Shown here piece after piece: positions 1 to 8,410 of a DNA stretch of 64,000 bases. The notes under the pieces are model-generated. The model searched no databases and was not told where the DNA came from. It saw only the letters and a list, made by a program, of their open reading frames with translations. Source of the stretch: an uncultured Prolixibacteraceae bacterium (GTDB lineage Bacteria; Bacteroidota; Bacteroidia; Bacteroidales; Prolixibacteraceae); contig CALGIG010000076.1 of the NCBI GenBank assembly GCA_937915865.1, forward strand, positions 62,001 through 126,000, in the 5' to 3' direction. The stretch's first letter is position 1. Every line of letters starts with the position of its first letter. Made by a program: the position numbers and the translations under genes.

Positions 1-1332
1 AATACAACCGTTGAAATTACGAAAAATCGCTACAACAACGAGCTAGCCAAAAATGGGATTCATTCGCTTTTTGCTGCTTTCCTGAACAATGAACTCGACT
101 ACGAGACATTTTATGTTACTCGTCCTAACAAAGAGAATTTCAGTAAGTTGAAGGATATGCTTAAAACTCCCTATAGTAAATATTTAAGTAATGATACTTT
201 TGATATTACACGGAATATTTCTAATCAGGGAGAGGAAAATAAATACAATGTGGTTTTTATAACTGTTGAAAGTTTGAGTGGCGAGTTTTTAAGCTACAAA
301 GGCAGCAAACTTGGCAAACTTACTCCAAATCTGGACGCTTTGTCAGATAGTTCGTTGTTTTTCAGAAATTTATATGCAATGGGAACTCGCACTATTTATG
401 GACTCGAAGCTGTTACTTTAGGTGCTCCGCCAAAGCCCGGGCAGAGTGTTATTAAGCGCCCTCATAGTGAAAATTTATTTTCCATTGGACGTATTTTTCA
501 TCAACATGGCTATGAACTGAAATTTCTTTATGGAGGAAATGGTTATTTTGATAACATGAATGCTTTTTTTGAAGATAATGGTTATCAAATTATTGATGAT
601 GGCGATTTTCAGAAAAACGAGATAACTTTTAAGAATGCCTGGGGTGTTTGCGATCAGGATTTATTTAACCGGGCTTTGAAAGAATGTGATAAATCGTATG
701 CCAATGGAAAGCCTTTTCTTAATCATTTAATGACAACATCCAATCACCGTCCGTTTACTTATCCTGATGGAGTGATTGACATTCCTTCTCATTCGGGCAG
801 GCCTGGGGCAGTGAAATATTGCGATTTTGCTATTGGCGAATTCATAAGAAAAGCAAGCCAGAAGCCATGGTTTAAAAATACTCTGTTTGTAATAATTGCC
901 GACCATTGTGCCGGTAGCGCCGGAAAGGCTGAATTACCATTTATGGATTACCAGATACCATTTCTTGTTTATAACCCGTCAATTGTTCGTCCGCGGCAAA
1001 TTGATAAGTTGTGTAGCCAGATTGATGTTGCTCCTACCCTTTTAGGAATATTGAACTGGAATTACAATTCTAAATTTTTTGGAAAAGATATCCTGAAAAT
1101 GACTTCTGAAGAAGAACGTGCGTTTATTTCGAATTATCAGAAACTTGGTTTCATTAAGAATAACCATTTGACAATTTTAAGTCCTCAGCAGAAAGTAACT
1201 CATTACCAAATAAATTCGGATACCGGAGAAATGAAAACAACCCAAGCCGATCCCGAATATGAGAATGAAACAATAGTATATTATCAATCAGCTAACTACG
1301 TATATAAAAACAAACTTAACAAATGGAATTAG
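1..1332 (+). CDS. LtaS-type sulfatase-fold phosphoglycerol transferase (5' partial)
   Basis: The reading frame is open from the first base of the window, so the N-terminal membrane part lies upstream and only the extracytoplasmic catalytic domain is visible. Numbering from the first codon, the metal and active-site residues expected of the LTA-synthase/sulfatase fold are present: Glu90 in ESLS, a nucleophile-position Thr131 in GTRT, His249 in TSNHRPF, and Asp301-His302 in ADH. Such enzymes transfer or hydrolyse phosphoglycerol-like groups on the outer membrane face. Bacteroidota have no classical lipoteichoic acid, so the substrate is unknown. A PAP2 phosphatase follows after 1 nt, which suggests a shared envelope-lipid role. 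Confidence 0.85.
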   Translation, partial: NTTVEITKNRYNNELAKNGIHSLFAAFLNNELDYETFYVTRPNKENFSKLKDMLKTPYSKYLSNDTFDITRNISNQGEENKYNVVFITVESLSGEFLSYKGSKLGKLTPNLDALSDSSLFFRNLYAMGTRTIYGLEAVTLGAPPKPGQSVIKRPHSENLFSIGRIFHQHGYELKFLYGGNGYFDNMNAFFEDNGYQIIDDGDFQKNEITFKNAWGVCDQDLFNRALKECDKSYANGKPFLNHLMTTSNHRPFTYPDGVIDIPSHSGRPGAVKYCDFAIGEFIRKASQKPWFKNTLFVIIADHCAGSAGKAELPFMDYQIPFLVYNPSIVRPRQIDKLCSQIDVAPTLLGILNWNYNSKFFGKDILKMTSEEERAFISNYQKLGFIKNNHLTILSPQQKVTHYQINSDTGEMKTTQADPEYENETIVYYQSANYVYKNKLNKWN

Positions 1333-1333
1333 T

Positions 1334-2395
1334 ATGGCTTTAATCAGTAGAAACTATTTGTTAAGATGTGGCCTGTTGGTTTTTGTCTTGATATTTATTG
1401 CTTTTAACCACGTAAAAGCTGAAGAAAAAAGGGACACTTTGGTTCAACTGGTTAAACACGACTCAATTAAAGTAAGAAAGGCCCAAATATTCGAAATGTC
1501 GTCTGGAGAGCAATGGATATTTTGTCGCCCTAAACCCTTTCAGTTTGCAAAGAATGTTCCGTCAGATATTTATCAGATGGGAAAGACTGCTTTTTCTAAA
1601 AAAGGACTGCCTAAATTAGGACTTATTTTAGCTGGTTCGGCTTTACTTGTTATTGTTGATCAACCTGTTACCGATGCTGTTCAACAATTTGGCAGATATA
1701 TTCACCTTGATGCTGAAAGAAAATCGAAAACTGTTCTTGAGTTTAATATTGGTAATTTTCATGTTAATGCAATGGAACTTCCAACTAATCTTAATTCTAC
1801 ATTCTATTACATTGGCGAAGGCTGGGGAAGCATGTTAATTGCAGGAGGTTTATATGGCTATGGATTGATTACCAGTGATTACCGCGCGTTGCAAACTACA
1901 TCTCAGATTACCGAATCGATTTTTGCTCTTGGTTTGACAACTCAATTCCTGAAACGTATTACCGGAAGACAAAGCCCGTTCAGGGCAATGGAGGATGTAA
2001 ATCCTGTGCCGGCTGGCGATTGGCATCCATTTCCAAATCCGGGAAAATATCAAAAAGCTGTTTCAAATTTCGATGCCTTTCCTTCGGGACATATAGCTAC
2101 GGCTATGGCAACACTTACCATATTGGCAAGCAATTATCCCGATAATAAATATATAAAGCCAGTTGGTTATTCATTACTCGGGATACTTGGTTTTGCTATG
2201 ATTAACAATGGTGTACACTGGATTAGTGATTATCCGCTGGGCATTGCCATTGGTTACACTTGTGGCAAAATTGTTTCAGGACGCGGACACCTGGTGATTC
2301 CCAAATTAAGTGATAAAAAAGGTTCAACTTCAGCTTTACTTCCTACCTATTTAGGCTATGGAAGTGTGGGACTTTCTTATCGGGCAACTTTCTGA
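1334..2395 (+). CDS. PAP2 superfamily phosphatase, secreted or membrane
   Basis: This 353-residue protein has an N-terminal hydrophobic signal (about residues 10-29) and the three PAP2 motifs. The first is a KX6RP-like stretch at 207-215 (KRITGRQSP, with Ser in the usual Arg position). The second is PSGH at 250-253, and the third is a His295-x3-Asp299 segment. The family removes phosphate from lipid phosphates or undecaprenyl-diphosphate on the periplasmic side. The ATG lies 1 nt after the stop of the upstream transferase, so the two are very probably co-transcribed. The Arg-to-Ser change in motif 1 is the only visible oddity and may mark a subfamily. Confidence 0.85.
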   Translation: MALISRNYLLRCGLLVFVLIFIAFNHVKAEEKRDTLVQLVKHDSIKVRKAQIFEMSSGEQWIFCRPKPFQFAKNVPSDIYQMGKTAFSKKGLPKLGLILAGSALLVIVDQPVTDAVQQFGRYIHLDAERKSKTVLEFNIGNFHVNAMELPTNLNSTFYYIGEGWGSMLIAGGLYGYGLITSDYRALQTTSQITESIFALGLTTQFLKRITGRQSPFRAMEDVNPVPAGDWHPFPNPGKYQKAVSNFDAFPSGHIATAMATLTILASNYPDNKYIKPVGYSLLGILGFAMINNGVHWISDYPLGIAIGYTCGKIVSGRGHLVIPKLSDKKGSTSALLPTYLGYGSVGLSYRATF

Positions 2396-2532
2396 TATTC
2401 AAACATTAGGTGCTCTGTGCCGTTAGTTTATTTTTTTATAAGCTAGCTTCAGTCCGAGCATCAAGAGTCTGAGCTTTTATTAGCATAATGGCTATGAACA
2501 AATAGACCATTTCCAATTGCCAATGACATTTT

Positions 2533-3582
2533 CTATGCCTTTTCTTTTTCAGGAAATAAAACCGAAAATAACACGCTCAATACCAATGTTGCTGCAATGA
2601 AATAAAGCGAATAAGAAGTTTTAAACCCTATTTCGTCGAGCCAGTTATGTGCTAATAATTTTAGTCCGACGAACATAAGCAACACACTTACACCAACTCC
2701 CAGGAACCTGAATTTGTCGACCATATTGGCAAGTAAAAAGAACAACGAACGTAAGCCAATGATGGCGAAAATATTCGAAAAGAAAACTACAAATGGATCG
2801 AGCGAAACCGAAAATACTGCCGGAATTGAATCGAGTGCGAAAATTACATCGGTAAATTCGACCATAATAACAACAACCATTAGTGGAGTAAAAATCACTT
2901 TCTTGTTGTATGTGTATGCAAATTTATCGCCATGATAATCCTTTGAAATATTCATGTATCTCGAAAAGAATTTAAAGATAAACGAATCGTGTGGATCGCT
3001 TTTTTCTTCATCCTTTTTAAAGAGTATTTTACCACCCTGAAACAATAAAAAAGCCCCGAAAACATATAGTATCCAGGTGAACTTATGGATTAAGGCTGCC
3101 CCTGCAAAAATGAAAATGAAACGGAGGATAATGGCTCCCAGAACACCCCAAAACAAAACAGTTTTGTAGTTTTTTTGAGGAACCACGAAACTCTGAAGAA
3201 TAAGCAAGATAACAAAAACATTATCGATTGATAGTGTTTGCTCAATGAAATAACCGGCTAGATAAGCCATCGACATGTTGTTGCGGTACTCGGCTACCAT
3301 ACCTTCAAAGTCGGTTGCATGAAATTTTAAGCCGGAAGCGTATTTTGCAATTACATTCGAGAGTTCTTCGGGTGTATCTATGCCGTGAAGTAAGTGTCCG
3401 TAAAATTTTAGAAACACAAAAAATCCCATTGAAAGTGCAAACCAAACACTACTCCATGTCAGTGCTTCTTTCGTTGAGACAATATGAGAGTTTCTTCCAA
3501 CAAGAAGCAAATCAATCATTAATACAGCGAGAATTAAAATCAGAAATCCCGCCATTATTATATACTCGGTTGGTATAATCAT
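2533..3582 (-). CDS. TerC/Alx family integral membrane protein
   Basis: A 349-residue polytopic membrane protein with the TerC-family signatures EQTLSIDNVFV and EFTDVIFALDSIPAVFSVS, whose buried acidic residues (Glu and Asp of each motif) are thought to bind or transport metal. Relatives are called tellurium-resistance TerC or the Mn2+ exporter Alx. The gene starts 2 nt after the stop of the DUF502 gene, so the two form an operon on the minus strand. I saw no yybP-ykoY-like manganese riboswitch upstream. Which metal it handles cannot be told from sequence. Confidence 0.88.
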   Translation of the reverse strand: MIIPTEYIIMAGFLILILAVLMIDLLLVGRNSHIVSTKEALTWSSVWFALSMGFFVFLKFYGHLLHGIDTPEELSNVIAKYASGLKFHATDFEGMVAEYRNNMSMAYLAGYFIEQTLSIDNVFVILLILQSFVVPQKNYKTVLFWGVLGAIILRFIFIFAGAALIHKFTWILYVFGAFLLFQGGKILFKKDEEKSDPHDSFIFKFFSRYMNISKDYHGDKFAYTYNKKVIFTPLMVVVIMVEFTDVIFALDSIPAVFSVSLDPFVVFFSNIFAIIGLRSLFFLLANMVDKFRFLGVGVSVLLMFVGLKLLAHNWLDEIGFKTSYSLYFIAATLVLSVLFSVLFPEKEKA

Positions 3583-3584
3583 AA

Positions 3585-4190
3585 TCAGTTAATTTTTGTG
3601 ACTCCTCCAGAGACAACAAATTTCATTACTTCTGAAGGACTTTGTTCGATAAATATTACAGAACTTTCAGGAACCATAATCATTTCGCCATTTATACTGT
3701 AGGAGAATGGGAAATAAACGGCAACCATGCCCTTCATTCCAAATTCTTCCAGATTTTTTTCGGTAATAAACCCGATTCTCCATAAATTGTTTTCCTTATC
3801 CATGCAAACCCTTACCGGAACAGTGAATTTTTTCTCTTTTCCGACGAATGCAGTAAATAAGTCGTTGATTGATGTGTAGATAACATTTAACAACGGAACT
3901 CTTTTTAGTAATCGCCTTGTAAACCATGAAAACGGCTTAACAATGATTGTTTGCCCGATTAATCCCAGCAAGGTTAGCGAGACAAATAAAATAATGATAC
4001 CAAGGCCCGGTATATTTATTTTGTAATGCTCGCTCAATGGATCGCCGACTAAACGATCTACATAGTTAAACATCAGGAAAACAGTATATAGCGTAACAGC
4101 TAACGGCCCAAGCAAGAGCAAACCTTGCAGAAAGTAAGTAAAAATGCGCTTCATACCATTATTTTTTATTGTTTCCGGGTTTTTCGTCAA
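3585..4190 (-). CDS. DUF502 family membrane protein
   Basis: A 201-residue protein with two hydrophobic helices near the N-terminus (about residues 15-40 and 60-85), followed by a soluble beta-rich domain. The spacing and sequence (GxxxxRRLLKRVPLLNVIYTSINDL, then a TExNLEEFG-like turn) fit DUF502, a family of unknown function common in Bacteroidota. It is the first gene of the DUF502-TerC pair, and its start faces msrB across a 148-bp divergent promoter region. No function can be given beyond membrane location. Confidence 0.8.
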   Translation of the reverse strand: MTKNPETIKNNGMKRIFTYFLQGLLLLGPLAVTLYTVFLMFNYVDRLVGDPLSEHYKINIPGLGIIILFVSLTLLGLIGQTIIVKPFSWFTRRLLKRVPLLNVIYTSINDLFTAFVGKEKKFTVPVRVCMDKENNLWRIGFITEKNLEEFGMKGMVAVYFPFSYSINGEMIMVPESSVIFIEQSPSEVMKFVVSGGVTKIN

Positions 4191-4338
4191 AAACTTGATT
4201 TTCTCTAAAATCTGGCGAAAGATACAATATTTGCTTCTTATTCGTTGAATCGCATTTTAAGCTTTAATAACTAAATTGTCGATATTTTAATAAACAAATG
4301 GCTCGCATTAATTGTATATTCCTGAAAAAGACAGAAAA

Positions 4339-4794
4339 ATGAAACGATTGGTAATACTTATATTTTTTGTTTTTTTATCGGCGGTTTATGCCCAGGATAA
4401 AAGCAAAATAAAAAACGGAAAAGAGATGGAATACAATGAATTAACTGATTTTGAGAAATTTGTAATAATTGATAAAGGAACCGAACGTCCGTTTACCGGC
4501 ATCTATTACAATAACAAGGAAGCCGGAACTTACCTTTGCAAACGATGCAATGCCCCGCTCTATCGTTCGAAAGATAAATTTGACTCTCATTGCGGATGGC
4601 CTAGTTTTGATGACGAAATAAAAGGAGCTGTTAAGCGTACTTTGGATGCCGATGGTCAGAGGACAGAAATTACTTGTGCCAAATGTGGCGCGCATTTGGG
4701 GCACGTGTTTGTTGGTGAAGGATTTACACAAAAAAATACCCGTCATTGCGTGAATTCGGTATCGCTTAATTTTGTGCCCGACGCCAAAAAATAA
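4339..4794 (+). CDS. msrB: Peptide-methionine (R)-S-oxide reductase, exported
   Basis: MsrB reduces methionine-R-sulfoxide in damaged proteins. I start it at the ATG at 4339 (151 residues) because this places a clean signal peptide ([19 protein letters not shown]) at the N-terminus. An in-frame upstream start at 4312 would add a charged tail before it. The zinc ligands are Cys67/Cys70 and Cys113/Cys116, the catalytic residue is Cys137 in RHCVNS, and Cys85 before GWPSF may be the resolving cysteine. Export implies repair of periplasmic proteins. A long stem-loop begins at the stop codon. Confidence 0.93.
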   Translation: MKRLVILIFFVFLSAVYAQDKSKIKNGKEMEYNELTDFEKFVIIDKGTERPFTGIYYNNKEAGTYLCKRCNAPLYRSKDKFDSHCGWPSFDDEIKGAVKRTLDADGQRTEITCAKCGAHLGHVFVGEGFTQKNTRHCVNSVSLNFVPDAKK

Positions 4795-4838
4795 TCTCAA
4801 ATCAACAAGATTGGAAACCTTTGTCGATTTGAGATTAT
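4791..4838 (+). terminator. Stem-loop terminator after msrB
   Basis: A 13-bp perfect inverted repeat (ATAATCTCAAATC at 4791-4803 with its complement at 4826-4838) overlaps the msrB stop codon, and a TTTAAAT stretch follows. There is no long U-run, so termination efficiency is uncertain. Confidence 0.6.
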
Positions 4839-4893
4839 TTAAATCAACGTGCGCTTGACCTCAGAACAATTATAATGTTTCGTAAATAAGAAA

Positions 4894-5045
4894 CTGTTTA
4901 AATTTTATTTTATCGTTCCGTTAGGAACAAAATGTGGGTAGGAAAAGAATGATTTTAGATGATCTCTTGTCCCGTACGGGACAAAATGAAACGACAGATG
5001 GTCATTTTTCTACCCATATATTTTCCCTCCAGGAAATTTAAACAG
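4894..5045. repeat. 152-bp MITE-like element with 12-bp terminal inverted repeats
   Basis: CTGTTTAAATTT at 4894-4905 is exactly inverted at 5034-5045. Inside are two further palindromes, GTTCCGTTAGGAAC (about 4916-4929) and TGTCCCGTACGGGACA (about 4970). It carries no open frame. It resembles small non-autonomous palindromic repeats of Bacteroidota genomes, and a related fragment occurs near 42110-42170. No target-site duplication is evident. With its flanks it fills the msrB-lipoprotein intergenic region (4795-5248); nothing else was recognised there. Confidence 0.55.
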
Positions 5046-5248
5046 ACTAAGATAATAAGGTTTTTTATTGTGGAGATATGCGTTTCCTACTGAGGTTAAA
5101 AAGATATGATAAGGTCTTGAAACCTTATTTTTTTGAATCCAACCTTAGTAGAAATTTCGTGCACAAGTATTTTTAACCTTATTAATTTGCAGTATCTCGG
5201 CAATTAACAATTTACTCTTACATTAGACTCATGTTAAATCAGAGATAT

Positions 5249-5809
5249 CTATTTTTTAACCAACTCAATTCCATCGAGATAGTAAACAGGTATGTACCCA
5301 TCTTTGCTTTCAGCTAGTTTCTCACTTAACTGTTCAAGTTTTTTTGTTCGCGATAAACTATCATGCTTCCCTCCGTCGACAGCGTGCACCGAAGTGCCGT
5401 CGTGGCCTAAAGCATGTGCTTTATTTACTGATTTCCCTTTAGCATCAGCCTGCTGCATTTTTTCTATATCGGCTTCATCAATTTGTACTTCATGCAAAAT
5501 GCCGCGAACTTCAATGTCGCTTCCCATCTGATCTTGCGAGAAAGAACCAATTTTTCCGGCTTCAATACGAATGATTACATCCTCGTTGCTTCCCATTATA
5601 AAACAACGGGCTCCGGCTTCTTTACAAACGTGAGTAACCGTACCTTTTACAAGAACTTCTTTCCCAACAAGTTCTTTGGCTTGTTTTTGAAGATCGTCAA
5701 CTGTTAAAGCTGCTAATTGAGCCTGTTTTTCTTCTTTTTTCCGATTGGTTTGACTGGTACATGAGAATAGCACCACCACACTGATAAGTACAATTAATGT
5801 TTTTTTCAT
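5249..5809 (-). CDS. Lipoprotein with OB-fold-like domain
   Basis: A 186-residue lipoprotein: the signal MKKTLIVLISVVVLFSC ends at a lipobox Cys. Residues about 45-115 (a KELVGKEVLVKGTVTHVCKE-like start followed by beta-strands) have the pattern of an OB-fold domain of the kind found in small Bacteroidota periplasmic proteins. The C-terminal part is charged, with a His-containing segment (KHDSLSR). It follows a PepSY-type membrane protein by 21 nt on the same strand, so the two probably work together at the inner membrane. The ligand is unknown. Confidence 0.6.
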   Translation of the reverse strand: MKKTLIVLISVVVLFSCTSQTNRKKEEKQAQLAALTVDDLQKQAKELVGKEVLVKGTVTHVCKEAGARCFIMGSNEDVIIRIEAGKIGSFSQDQMGSDIEVRGILHEVQIDEADIEKMQQADAKGKSVNKAHALGHDGTSVHAVDGGKHDSLSRTKKLEQLSEKLAESKDGYIPVYYLDGIELVKK

Positions 5810-5830
5810 AATTAGTTGTTTTTGTAATAG

Positions 5831-6385
5831 TTAAGATAAGAAAAACAATATACAAATCAAAGGAATTATAATGCCAAGAGTGGTTAACCAAAGTCCTCGT
5901 CCGGTCATTCCATATTTTCCCTTCAGTAAGAACATGCCTGAAATGGCCACAAACAAAAGGAAAAGAGCCATTATATCCGAAATCCATATCCAAATTCTGT
6001 TGGTTTGCGCCAGATGTACTTTATTGATCTGGAACCAAAACGGTCGTTTTCTAAGCAATTCCAATTCTGCTTTTCCTTCCAGTGGCGTATAAATTACAGT
6101 TCCTTCTTCAACAAAAACTTTTACGGTGGCGTCTTTTGTAATGAAATGTTTTTTATAAACTGGATGGTTGGTAAATTTATTCAGGACGGCAACAATCTCG
6201 TCTTTTGAGTATTCCATTTGGTCGTTGGCCGGAACGCTGATTTCTTCGGTAATAACCGAATAGTGCGGGTTCCAGTCTTGCCGATGGTTCATGGCAATTC
6301 CGGAAACTGTATAAATAAAGGTGATTCCTATTACTAAGTAGCCAAAATCGCGGTGTAGCGCCCTTAACGTTTTCCTTATATTCAT
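5831..6385 (-). CDS. PepSY-associated TM helix protein
   Basis: A 184-residue protein with the arrangement of PepSY_TM proteins: a first helix at about 15-32 followed by MNHRQDWNPHYSV, a periplasmic PepSY-like domain at about 35-120, and two C-terminal helices at about 130-150 and 160-182. Longer members of this family are linked to iron or siderophore reduction, and short ones like this have no assigned substrate. It is the first gene of a two-gene operon with the lipoprotein at 5249-5809. Confidence 0.75.
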   Translation of the reverse strand: MNIRKTLRALHRDFGYLVIGITFIYTVSGIAMNHRQDWNPHYSVITEEISVPANDQMEYSKDEIVAVLNKFTNHPVYKKHFITKDATVKVFVEEGTVIYTPLEGKAELELLRKRPFWFQINKVHLAQTNRIWIWISDIMALFLLFVAISGMFLLKGKYGMTGRGLWLTTLGIIIPLICILFFLS

Positions 6386-6491
6386 TGAATTGCGGTTTAA
6401 TTAATTTTCAAACTTTCTGCCTGATTCAAATTAAACCTAATCTTCTTTAAAAAACAAATATGGAAATCAGGGATTGAATATATTGAAAACT

Positions 6492-6559
6492 AAAAGCCAG
6501 CCAACCCTCAGTTTTATTCTTCAGGTCGACTGGCCAAGCCATTACTGTCAATACACCAG
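6492..6559 (-). repeat. 68-bp direct repeat, copy 1 (terminator-like)
   Basis: This copy matches 6883-6950 at 66 of 68 positions. Read on the minus strand it contains an imperfect 11-bp stem (GCCAGTCGACC with GGTTGGCTGGC, two G-U pairs), but only four U follow, so as a terminator it should be weaker than copy 2. The rest of the 6386-6974 gap holds the box array at 6756-6850 and no open frame. Confidence 0.7.
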
Positions 6560-6755
6560 TTTGATTCTTTCCCGACAATGACTCTAAGTTACCTGTTGAC
6601 TATAACACTATACTTTTCGATCGGAAAAGATACCTCACTCCACCAGCATTTCGAATGAATTGAGGCTCCTTCTTTTGTTTGTTTTTTGTTTTACCCCATC
6701 ATTTTCTGCTTCAAAAACTATTTTGAAAATCAGATTGTTCTAAATTGTAAAATAA

Positions 6756-6850
6756 CTCACGCAAAACTCAAATGAGATTCACGCAAAACTCAAATGAGAT
6801 TCACGTATAACTCAAACGTAATTCACGCATATCTTTACAGCAATTCACGC
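6756..6850. promoter_or_regulatory. Five (A/T)TCACGC-type boxes at exact 22-bp period
   Basis: CACGC/CACGT cores start at 6758, 6780, 6802, 6824 and 6846, an exact 22-bp period. The first two units are nearly identical over 22 bp and later units keep mainly the box. The period of about two helical turns puts all boxes on the same DNA face, as in operators for regulators binding direct repeats. The array lies 370 bp upstream of the PepSY gene and downstream of the efflux operon. The regulator is unknown. Confidence 0.5.
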
Positions 6851-6878
6851 TTATTCTTTTTTCGGCCCGTTTATTGGC

Positions 6879-6925
6879 AAAAAAAAGCCAGCCAACCCTC
6901 AGTTTTATTCTTCAGGTCGACTGGC
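6879..6925 (-). terminator. Intrinsic terminator of the RND efflux operon
   Basis: On the minus strand an 11-bp stem (arms 6887-6897 and 6915-6925, two G-U pairs) is followed by eight U (A-run at 6879-6886). It lies about 50 nt past the outer-membrane-factor stop codon. Confidence 0.75.
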
Positions 6926-6950
6926 CAAGCCATCACTATCAATACACCAG
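6883..6950 (-). repeat. 68-bp direct repeat, copy 2
   Basis: Second copy of the repeat at 6492-6559, differing at two positions. It includes the efflux-operon terminator stem. The two copies bracket the 22-bp box array. Confidence 0.7.
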
Positions 6951-6974
6951 GTGTATTTTATTTTTAATTAACGT

Positions 6975-8405
6975 TTACTTCCACCCTCCACCTAAAGCTT
7001 TGTAAATGGATACTACCGAGCTGTATTGATTCTTTATTGTTTCAACCAATTCAATTTTCGATTGTAATGCGTTCGATTGAACATTAAGCACTTCGTAATA
7101 ATTAGCTCTACCTGTTTTGAACAACTGATTGGAAGAATTAACTGCCTGATTAAGTGCTTCCACTTCCTTGCTTTTCAAATCAAGAGCTTGCTCGACGCTT
7201 TTTAGATTGATCATTTCATTGTAGACTTCAACATATCCGTTCAGTATCGATTTCTGGTAATTGTAAATAGCTTCAATCTGGTTGGCCTTTGCCGTGCGGA
7301 ATTGAGCTTTTATGGCGCTACGGTTTATGACAGGCGCTACCAGGTTACCAAGTACATTGTAAGCAAACGATTCGGGCTTAAACAAAAGCGAAGTTCTGTA
7401 AGCATCTTTGCCAATCGAACCTGTGATTACGAACGATGGATAAAATGCCGATTTTGCTACTTTTAAATTGGCTTGCGCCGAAAGCAGGTCATACTCAGCT
7501 TGTTTCACATCGGGACGGTTAACCAGCAAATCTGATGGTATCCCAACTTTTATTAATGAGGGAATAGCATGAGAAAACACTGCTTTATTGCGAATTATTG
7601 GCTGAGGATAACGTCCAAGTATAAAATTAAGCTTGTTTTCAGTTTCAGAGATTTGTTGTTTAATATCAATCTCCATTTTCTTTGAACTTAAAACCTGAGC
7701 TTCAAATTGCTTAACAGCCAGCTCATTAACTGCGCCAACCTGTTTCTGGATATTTACAACCCGCAAAGCGCTGTCTTGCAACTGTACCGATTCTTTCACT
7801 ATATCGAGTTCGTTATCGAGCGCCAGCAGTTGGTAATAGGCTGTTGCAACTTCTGATACCAAATTGGTTATTGTCCAGTTTTTGCCTTCGATACTTGAAA
7901 GATATTGGGCTACAGAAGCTTTCCGAGTATTTTTCAACTTTCCCCAAAAATCAACTTCCCACGAACTTTGTAGCCCAATAGTAAAGTCTTGCAGGTTTTT
8001 TGGAACCGACTGATTGTTGTATATGGTTGTGCCGCGGTTTCCTGCAGCATCCATGGTATAATCTCCAAATTTTTGCTGACCAACTGATCCATAAGCTGAA
8101 ACCGCAGGAAGAGCTAAGCCTTTGGCATATTTTACATTGGCGCGTGCAGCTTCAATTCGTTGAGCGGCTGCAAGCACATCGAGGTTGTTATTTAAAGCCG
8201 TATCAATAAGGTTTACCAAATCAGGGTCGGAAAAATAGTTTTTCCAGTTCATCCTGGCTACATTGGCTGTATCGCTTGCTCCCTGAAATGTTTCAGGCAT
8301 TTTCTTCAATTTGGCTGTTTCCAGCACCGATGTTTCGGCACAACTGGATACCAATAAGCCTACTACAAGAGCGCCAAAACCGATGTTTATAATTCTTTGT
8401 TTCAT
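6975..8405 (-). CDS. RND efflux outer membrane factor (OprM/TolC-like lipoprotein)
   Basis: A 476-residue outer membrane factor of the NodT/OprM lipoprotein group. The signal ends at a lipobox (LLVSSC), and two internally similar helical/beta-barrel halves follow, with the motifs WEVDFWGKLKNTRKA, RPDVKQAEYDLLSAQANLKVAKSAFYPS and a C-terminal NQLFKTGRANYYEVLNVQ segment typical of the family. It forms the trimeric outer membrane channel for the permease and adaptor encoded directly upstream. It is the last gene of the operon and is followed by a strong terminator. Confidence 0.93.
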   Translation of the reverse strand: MKQRIINIGFGALVVGLLVSSCAETSVLETAKLKKMPETFQGASDTANVARMNWKNYFSDPDLVNLIDTALNNNLDVLAAAQRIEAARANVKYAKGLALPAVSAYGSVGQQKFGDYTMDAAGNRGTTIYNNQSVPKNLQDFTIGLQSSWEVDFWGKLKNTRKASVAQYLSSIEGKNWTITNLVSEVATAYYQLLALDNELDIVKESVQLQDSALRVVNIQKQVGAVNELAVKQFEAQVLSSKKMEIDIKQQISETENKLNFILGRYPQPIIRNKAVFSHAIPSLIKVGIPSDLLVNRPDVKQAEYDLLSAQANLKVAKSAFYPSFVITGSIGKDAYRTSLLFKPESFAYNVLGNLVAPVINRSAIKAQFRTAKANQIEAIYNYQKSILNGYVEVYNEMINLKSVEQALDLKSKEVEALNQAVNSSNQLFKTGRANYYEVLNVQSNALQSKIELVETIKNQYSSVVSIYKALGGGWK

Positions 8406-8410
8406 AATCT

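Noticed and set aside
4191..4338. A manganese (yybP-ykoY) riboswitch before the DUF502-TerC operon
   Set aside because: TerC relatives are sometimes under this riboswitch, but I see none of its conserved loops in the divergent region.
6756..6850. The 22-bp periodic boxes as a small CRISPR array
   Set aside because: The period is far too short for repeat plus spacer, the units lack a conserved repeat with unique spacers, and no array-like structure is seen.
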